A stretch of DNA of 18,404 bases from NCBI GenBank assembly GCA_964584415.1, contig CAZOZX010000038.1:1-18404 (forward strand), in the 5' to 3' direction. Below the pieces are notes generated by a model that was not told the DNA's origin, did not search any database, and saw only the letters and a program-made list of their open reading frames with translations. The DNA comes from PHAA01 sp964584415. GTDB taxonomy: Bacteria; Bacillota; Syntrophomonadia; Syntrophomonadales; Syntrophomonadaceae. Shown here piece by piece: positions 13,988 through 18,404 of this stretch; position 1 is the stretch's first letter, and the number at the start of each line of letters is the position of its first letter. The translations under genes were made by a program, and so were the position numbers.

Positions 13988-14818
13988 TTGTTTTTCATCG
14001 GTTGTCATCTATCAGCATCCAAAGGTTTTAAACATATGGGAGAAGAGGCGTTAAGTATTGGCGCCAATACCTTTCAATTTTTTACCCGCAATCCCCGCGG
14101 CAGCAAGGCCAAGCCATTTGACGCCCAGGATGCAGCGGCCCTCCTGGATTTGACCCGGGCGCATGATTTCGCTCCGCTGCTGGCCCATGCGCCCTATACG
14201 CTCAATCCATGTTCCGCCGACCAGAAGGTACGCGATTTTGCTGACCTGGTGATGACCGATGACATGGTCATTATGGAAAAGCTCCCCCATAACTATTACA
14301 CCTTTCATCCCGGCAGTCATGTTGGTCAGGGTATCGATACCGGTATCGAACTGATAGTCAACCTGCTCAGCAAGATAATGCAGCCAGGCCAAACCACTGC
14401 CGTTCTATTGGAAACCATGTCCGGTAAAGGCAGCGAAGTGGGCAGCAGTTTCGAGGAAATAAACACCATTATCCAAAGAGTCAAACATCCGCAGTTAGGT
14501 GTGTGCCTGGATACCTGCCATGTTTATGCGGCCGGCTACGATATCGTCAATGACCTCGATGGGGTGCTGAATCAGTTTGACCAGGTGATCGGCCTGGGCA
14601 AACTTAAAGCCATTCATTTGAATGACAGTATGACCCCTTTCGCGGCGCACAAAGATCGTCATGCGCGCATAGGTGAGGGAACGCTGGGCCTGGATGCAAT
14701 TTCAAATATCATCAATCATCCCCTGCTCCGGCACCTGCCTTTTTACCTGGAAACTCCCAACGAGGTGCCCGGGTATGCCGAAGAGATCAAAATGCTGAGG
14801 TCAGCTTTCCGCGCATAG
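13988..14818 (+). CDS. nfo: Endonuclease IV (AP endonuclease)
   Basis: Cleaves DNA 5' to abasic sites in base excision repair, using three zinc ions bound by a TIM barrel. The protein shows IGCHLSASKGF at the N-terminus, HAPYTLNPCS, FHPGSHVG, LLETMSGKGSEVG, CLDTCHVYAAGYD, HLNDS, HKDRHARIGEG and LETP, which together carry the conserved His, Glu and Asp zinc ligands. Its 276 residues are normal. The start is TTG at 13988, eight bases after AGGAGG, with no better in-frame start. It follows the DUF853 gene after 91 bases that contain only a hairpin without a T run, so the two may be co-transcribed, and a strong terminator follows. Confidence 0.97.
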   Translation: MFFIGCHLSASKGFKHMGEEALSIGANTFQFFTRNPRGSKAKPFDAQDAAALLDLTRAHDFAPLLAHAPYTLNPCSADQKVRDFADLVMTDDMVIMEKLPHNYYTFHPGSHVGQGIDTGIELIVNLLSKIMQPGQTTAVLLETMSGKGSEVGSSFEEINTIIQRVKHPQLGVCLDTCHVYAAGYDIVNDLDGVLNQFDQVIGLGKLKAIHLNDSMTPFAAHKDRHARIGEGTLGLDAISNIINHPLLRHLPFYLETPNEVPGYAEEIKMLRSAFRA

Positions 14819-14845
14819 CGAAGATTAAGGTGGGCGTTATTATGT

Positions 14846-14880
14846 GAGGGAATTTTTATAATTTCCCTCTTTCTTTTTTT
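14846..14880 (+). terminator. Terminator after nfo
   Basis: GAGGGAA (14846-14852) pairs with TTCCCTC (14863-14869) around an AT-rich loop and is followed by TTTC and a run of seven Ts. It separates nfo from carB. Confidence 0.88.
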
Positions 14881-14922
14881 GTGAAATCCGCTAGAATATT
14901 TGAGGACATTTTTCGCGAATTT

Positions 14923-14938
14923 AGTATTTATAAATACT
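14923..14938. promoter_or_regulatory. Perfect palindrome upstream of carB, operator-like
   Basis: AGTATTTATAAATACT is a perfect 16-bp palindrome, centred about 57 bases upstream of the transcription start predicted from the -10 at 14981. Such a site could bind a dimeric regulator, but AT-rich DNA also gives palindromes by chance. No known regulator matches by eye. Confidence 0.4.
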
Positions 14939-14977
14939 GTATTCATTATAAAGTTGTTTCCGCTTCTGCAGTTTATC

Positions 14978-14986
14978 TGCTACAAT
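14978..14986 (+). promoter_or_regulatory. Extended -10 promoter of carB
   Basis: TGC followed by TACAAT (-10 at 14981-14986) gives an extended -10. The best -35 at 17 bases, TTCCGC, is poor. Transcription would begin near 14993, giving a leader of about 60 bases. Confidence 0.5.
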
Positions 14987-14994
14987 TATGTGTT

Positions 14995-15022
14995 GATAAG
15001 GCGATAGTCAAAAACGCTTATC
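14995..15022 (+). promoter_or_regulatory. Hairpin in the carB 5' leader
   Basis: GATAAG-G-CG (14995-15003) pairs with CGCTTATC (15015-15022), with one bulged G, and an A-rich loop. It lies just upstream of the GGGAGG ribosome binding site and has no T run, so it is not a terminator. It does not resemble a PyrR-binding loop. A role in translation or mRNA stability is possible. Confidence 0.35.
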
Positions 15023-15054
15023 AGTCTGCTGTTAATATAGTTGGGAGGTAGTAT

Positions 15055-18000
15055 ATGCCAAAGCGAACCGATATTAATAAGATCTTGATCATTGGGTCCG
15101 GGCCGATCATAATCGGACAAGCATGTGAATTCGATTACTCCGGCACCCAGGCTTGTAAGGCACTGCGTAATCTGGGATATGAAATAGTTCTGGTGAACTC
15201 CAATCCCGCCACCATCATGACCGACCCTGGTATTGCAGATGTCACATATATTGAGCCACTTAATCTGAAAAGTCTTACCAACATAATAGCTAAAGAAAGG
15301 CCCGACGCTTTACTTCCTAACCTGGGAGGTCAGTCGGGCTTGAATTTGAGCTCAGAATTATACAAATCCGGGGTGTTGGACCAATACGGGGTCAAGATAA
15401 TAGGTGTTCAGATTGACGCCATCGAACGCGGCGAAGACCGTATCGCCTTCAAGGAAACCATGAACCGGCTGGGAATCGAGATGCCGCAGAGCCAGCCCGC
15501 CTATTCGGTGGAAGAAGCCGAAAGCATTGCCCAGCAATTAGGTTATCCGGTGGTTATCCGCCCCGCTTATACCATGGGCGGAACCGGCGGCGGCCTGGTC
15601 TACAACGTGGATGAGCTCAAGGTTATTGCCTCCCGCGGTATAGCGGCCAGTCTGGTTGGACAGATCCTGGTGGAAGAGTCGGTGTTGGGCTGGGAAGAGC
15701 TTGAACTGGAAGTAGTTCGCGACGCCAAAAACCAGAAGATAACCGTCTGCTTCATAGAAAATATCGATCCCATGGGAGTGCACACCGGTGACTCCTTCTG
15801 CTCAGCCCCAATGTTGACTATCAGCCCGGAGCTGCAGCAGCGGCTGCAGAAATACTCTTATGATGTGGTCGACGCCATCGAGGTGGTGGGCGGTACCAAT
15901 ATCCAATTCGCTCATGATCCCAAAACCGGCAGAGTGGTTATTATCGAAATAAATCCGCGGACTTCCCGCTCCTCGGCCCTGGCTTCCAAGGCTACCGGCT
16001 TCCCCATCGCATTGGTTTCCACCATGCTGGCCGCCGGCCTGACCCTGGACGAGATCCCCTACTGGCGGGATGGTACCCTGGACAAATACACTCCTTCAGG
16101 AGATTACGTGGTTATCAAGTTTGCCCGCTGGGCTTTTGAGAAATTCCCAGGCTCTATCGATAAACTGGGCACCCAGATGCGGGCCGTCGGTGAAGTAATG
16201 AGCATCGGCAAGAACTATAAAGAAGCGTTCCAGAAGTCCATCCGTTCGCTGGAGATCGGACGGCTGGGTTTGGGTTTTGCCAAAGACTTCAACCAACGCT
16301 CGCTCGATGAACTGCTGGCCCTATTGGCTGAGCCCTCTAGTGAGCGCCAGTTCCTGATGTATGAAGCCTTGCGTAAGGGTGCCCCGATTGAAAAGCTGTT
16401 CCAATTGACCCGCATCAAAACTTGGTTTATCGTGCAGATGCAGCAGTTGGTCTTATTGGAGGAGCAAATTCTCAAGTATAAAGGCCAACAACTGCCTGAC
16501 GAACTGCTTAAACAAGCCAAGAAAGACGGTTTTGCCGATGGATATCTGGCGATGCTGCTGGATGTGAGTGAAACTGAGATACGCCAGCGCCGCACTGCCC
16601 TTGGGGTAGTGGAAGGCTGGGAAGCCGTACCGGTCAGCGGGGTGGTTGATGCCGCTTATTACTTCTCGACTTATAATCAACCGGACCAGACCAGCAGCAG
16701 TAATAAGCTCAAGGTCATGATCCTGGGCGGAGGTCCCAACCGGATCGGCCAGGGTATCGAATTTGACTATTGCTGCGTTCATACCGCTTTCGCGCTGCGC
16801 GATCTGGGCTACGAGACAGTCATCGTCAACTGCAATCCGGAGACCGTGTCTACCGACTATGACACCTCTGATAAGCTGTACTTTGAACCGCTAACCGTCG
16901 AAGATGTGCTCAGCATTTACGAAAAAGAAAAACCCCTGGGGGTTATTGTACAGTTCGGGGGCCAGACACCCTTGAACATTGCCAATGATTTGATGGAGGC
17001 CGGGGTCAAAATCCTGGGCACCACCCCTGAGACCATCGACCTGGCTGAAGACCGCGACCGGTTCCGCCAGATCATGGAGAAGCTGGATATCCCCATGCCC
17101 GAATCCGGCATGGCGGTCGATATTGAAGAAGCCCTGGCGATAGCCAACCGCATCGGTTATCCCCTGATGGTAAGGCCATCCTACGTTCTAGGTGGACGGG
17201 GCATGGAAGTGGTACTCGATGAGGATATGCTGCGCCGATATGTAGCTGCCGCGGTCGGGGTAACCCCGGAACGGCCGATCTTGATCGATAAATTCCTCAG
17301 TAATGCCACCGAGGCAGAAGCCGACGCTATTGCCAACGGCCAAGATGCCTTTGTGCCGACGGTTATGGAACACATTGAATTGGCTGGTATCCACTCCGGC
17401 GACTCGGCCTGCGTGATTCCCCCCATCACTATCCCGGCTGAACATGTGGCCACCATCGAGGAATACACCCGAAAAATCGCCCGGGAGCTGAATGTGGTGG
17501 GTTTGATGAATATGCAATACGCCATCTCTGATGACAGGGTCTATGTCCTGGAGGCCAATCCCCGCGCTTCCCGGACCGTTCCCCTGGTGTCCAAAGTCTG
17601 CAACATCCAGATGGCTCGCGTTGCTACCGAGATCATGATGGCCCAATATAATGGTGAAGAATATGATATGCAGAAGCTGGTTCACAAGCATATTCCCCAC
17701 TTTGGAGTCAAAGAAGCAGTATTCCCCTTCAATATGTTCCAGGAGGTCGACCCGATTCTGGGACCGGAGATGCGTTCTACCGGTGAGGTGCTGGGCATCG
17801 CGGATTCATTCGGACTGGCTTATTACAAGGCCCAGGAAGCTACCCAGTCTACCCTGCCGACCTCGGGCACGGTTCTGATCAGCGTAACCGATGAGGATAA
17901 ACCAGAAGCCCTGGAAACCGCCCGGGAATTCGAAAGGATCGGATTTAAAATCCGGGCCACCGCTGGAACCAATGCGTTCCTGCAGGACAATGGGGTCAAA

Positions 18001-18276
18001 TCGGTGGAGATCAAGAAACTCTATGAGGGCCGTCCCAATATCGTGGATGCCATCACTAACAAGGAACTGCAGCTGGTTATCAATACTCCGTCCGGCAAGC
18101 GGAGCAAGAACGACGATTCTTATATCCGCAAAACGGCTATCAAGAACAAGGTCACCTATATCACGACGATGGCCGCCGCCCTGGCCAGTGCCAAGGGAAT
18201 TGCCGCCTTCAAGGAAAATGACATGCCTGAATCCAAACTTAAATCGCTGCAGGAATATCATTCCGAAATAAAATAG
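15055..18276 (+). CDS. carB: Carbamoyl-phosphate synthase large subunit
   Basis: Makes carbamoyl phosphate from bicarbonate, two ATP and ammonia supplied by the small subunit CarA; feeds both pyrimidine and arginine synthesis. The 1073-residue protein has the duplicated architecture: N-terminal half from KILIIGSGPIIIGQACEFDYSG with ATP-grasp motif GGTGGG; second half from about residue 556 with KVMILGGGPNRIGQGIEFDY and NCNPETVSTDYD; then a C-terminal MGS-like allosteric domain (from about 935). Full length and unbroken. ATG 15055 follows GGGAGG. There is no carA, pyr or arg gene beside it: the upstream gene is nfo. The partner subunit must lie elsewhere if the enzyme is glutamine-dependent. 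Confidence 0.97.
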   Translation: MPKRTDINKILIIGSGPIIIGQACEFDYSGTQACKALRNLGYEIVLVNSNPATIMTDPGIADVTYIEPLNLKSLTNIIAKERPDALLPNLGGQSGLNLSSELYKSGVLDQYGVKIIGVQIDAIERGEDRIAFKETMNRLGIEMPQSQPAYSVEEAESIAQQLGYPVVIRPAYTMGGTGGGLVYNVDELKVIASRGIAASLVGQILVEESVLGWEELELEVVRDAKNQKITVCFIENIDPMGVHTGDSFCSAPMLTISPELQQRLQKYSYDVVDAIEVVGGTNIQFAHDPKTGRVVIIEINPRTSRSSALASKATGFPIALVSTMLAAGLTLDEIPYWRDGTLDKYTPSGDYVVIKFARWAFEKFPGSIDKLGTQMRAVGEVMSIGKNYKEAFQKSIRSLEIGRLGLGFAKDFNQRSLDELLALLAEPSSERQFLMYEALRKGAPIEKLFQLTRIKTWFIVQMQQLVLLEEQILKYKGQQLPDELLKQAKKDGFADGYLAMLLDVSETEIRQRRTALGVVEGWEAVPVSGVVDAAYYFSTYNQPDQTSSSNKLKVMILGGGPNRIGQGIEFDYCCVHTAFALRDLGYETVIVNCNPETVSTDYDTSDKLYFEPLTVEDVLSIYEKEKPLGVIVQFGGQTPLNIANDLMEAGVKILGTTPETIDLAEDRDRFRQIMEKLDIPMPESGMAVDIEEALAIANRIGYPLMVRPSYVLGGRGMEVVLDEDMLRRYVAAAVGVTPERPILIDKFLSNATEAEADAIANGQDAFVPTVMEHIELAGIHSGDSACVIPPITIPAEHVATIEEYTRKIARELNVVGLMNMQYAISDDRVYVLEANPRASRTVPLVSKVCNIQMARVATEIMMAQYNGEEYDMQKLVHKHIPHFGVKEAVFPFNMFQEVDPILGPEMRSTGEVLGIADSFGLAYYKAQEATQSTLPTSGTVLISVTDEDKPEALETAREFERIGFKIRATAGTNAFLQDNGVKSVEIKKLYEGRPNIVDAITNKELQLVINTPSGKRSKNDDSYIRKTAIKNKVTYITTMAAALASAKGIAAFKENDMPESKLKSLQEYHSEIK

Positions 18277-18287
18277 TTTTAAACTGC

Positions 18288-18341
18288 AAGGCCCGGGAAT
18301 CGCATTGCGATCTCCGGGCTCTCTAGGTTTCTGGGCTTTTT
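18288..18341 (+). terminator. Terminator-like structure after carB
   Basis: GCCCGGGAATCGC (18291-18303) pairs with GCGATCTCCGGGC (18307-18319) with one wobble and one mismatch. After a short gap comes CTGGGCTTTTTT (to 18341), and the arm AAGGCCC (18288-18294) could instead pair with this final GGGCTTT. Either fold would put a hairpin before the T run. The remaining 63 bases show nothing recognisable. Confidence 0.65.
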
Positions 18342-18404
18342 TAGTTTATGATTGACGGTCCTTAAGTACGCCCTTATCACGGATACTATTTTTGCCTTGC
18401 GGCT

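Overview
The window looks like chromosome of an anaerobic, low-to-mid GC Gram-positive bacterium (Firmicutes, Clostridia-like; a syntrophic or acetogenic relative such as Syntrophomonadaceae would fit, but that is inference). The support is: strong AGGAGG-type ribosome binding sites at nearly every gene, GTG and TTG starts, an FMN riboswitch followed by a terminator, a molybdenum-hydroxylase cluster, and a gene that reads through an in-frame UGA as selenocysteine. No insertion sequence, CRISPR array or phage gene is visible; nearly all of the window is intact core or metabolic genes.

Layout. 1-1036: a tRNA-Leu(CAG) on the minus strand with a consensus promoter and a terminator, then a membrane-anchored protein of unknown function on the plus strand. 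1116-4896 (minus): a complete riboflavin operon, promoter - FMN riboswitch - terminator - ribD - ribE - ribBA - ribH, tightly packed. 4905-5264 (minus): a 119-residue thioredoxin-like selenoprotein with UGA at codon 21 and a bacterial SECIS-like hairpin just after it; conventional ORF calling sees only its last 74 residues. 5414-5935 (minus): a cyclophilin-type peptidyl-prolyl isomerase. 5996-10025 (minus): a molybdenum hydroxylase cluster, mocA-like cytidylyltransferase - Mo subunit - 2Fe-2S subunit - FAD subunit, with overlapping genes. 10105-11243 (minus): a lipoprotein that appears related to the 414-986 protein, and a DUF5655-type protein. 11406-18276: a nitroreductase-family protein (+), a small YdeI/OmpD-associated-type protein (-), a HerA-like DUF853 ATPase (+), endonuclease IV (+) and carB (+). 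The carB gene has no carA next to it.

How the genes fit together. The riboflavin operon supplies the FMN and FAD used by the flavin subunit of the molybdenum hydroxylase and by the nitroreductase, and its leader senses FMN. The mocA-like gene would mature the molybdenum cofactor for the hydroxylase beside it. The selenoprotein has its own promoter and sits between these two groups; its partner is unknown. The most notable items are the hidden selenoprotein with its SECIS, a perfect 16-bp palindrome that places an extended -10 box on both strands of a divergent promoter, a perfect DnaA box inside the promoter of the first plus-strand gene, and two apparently related exported proteins 9 kb apart.
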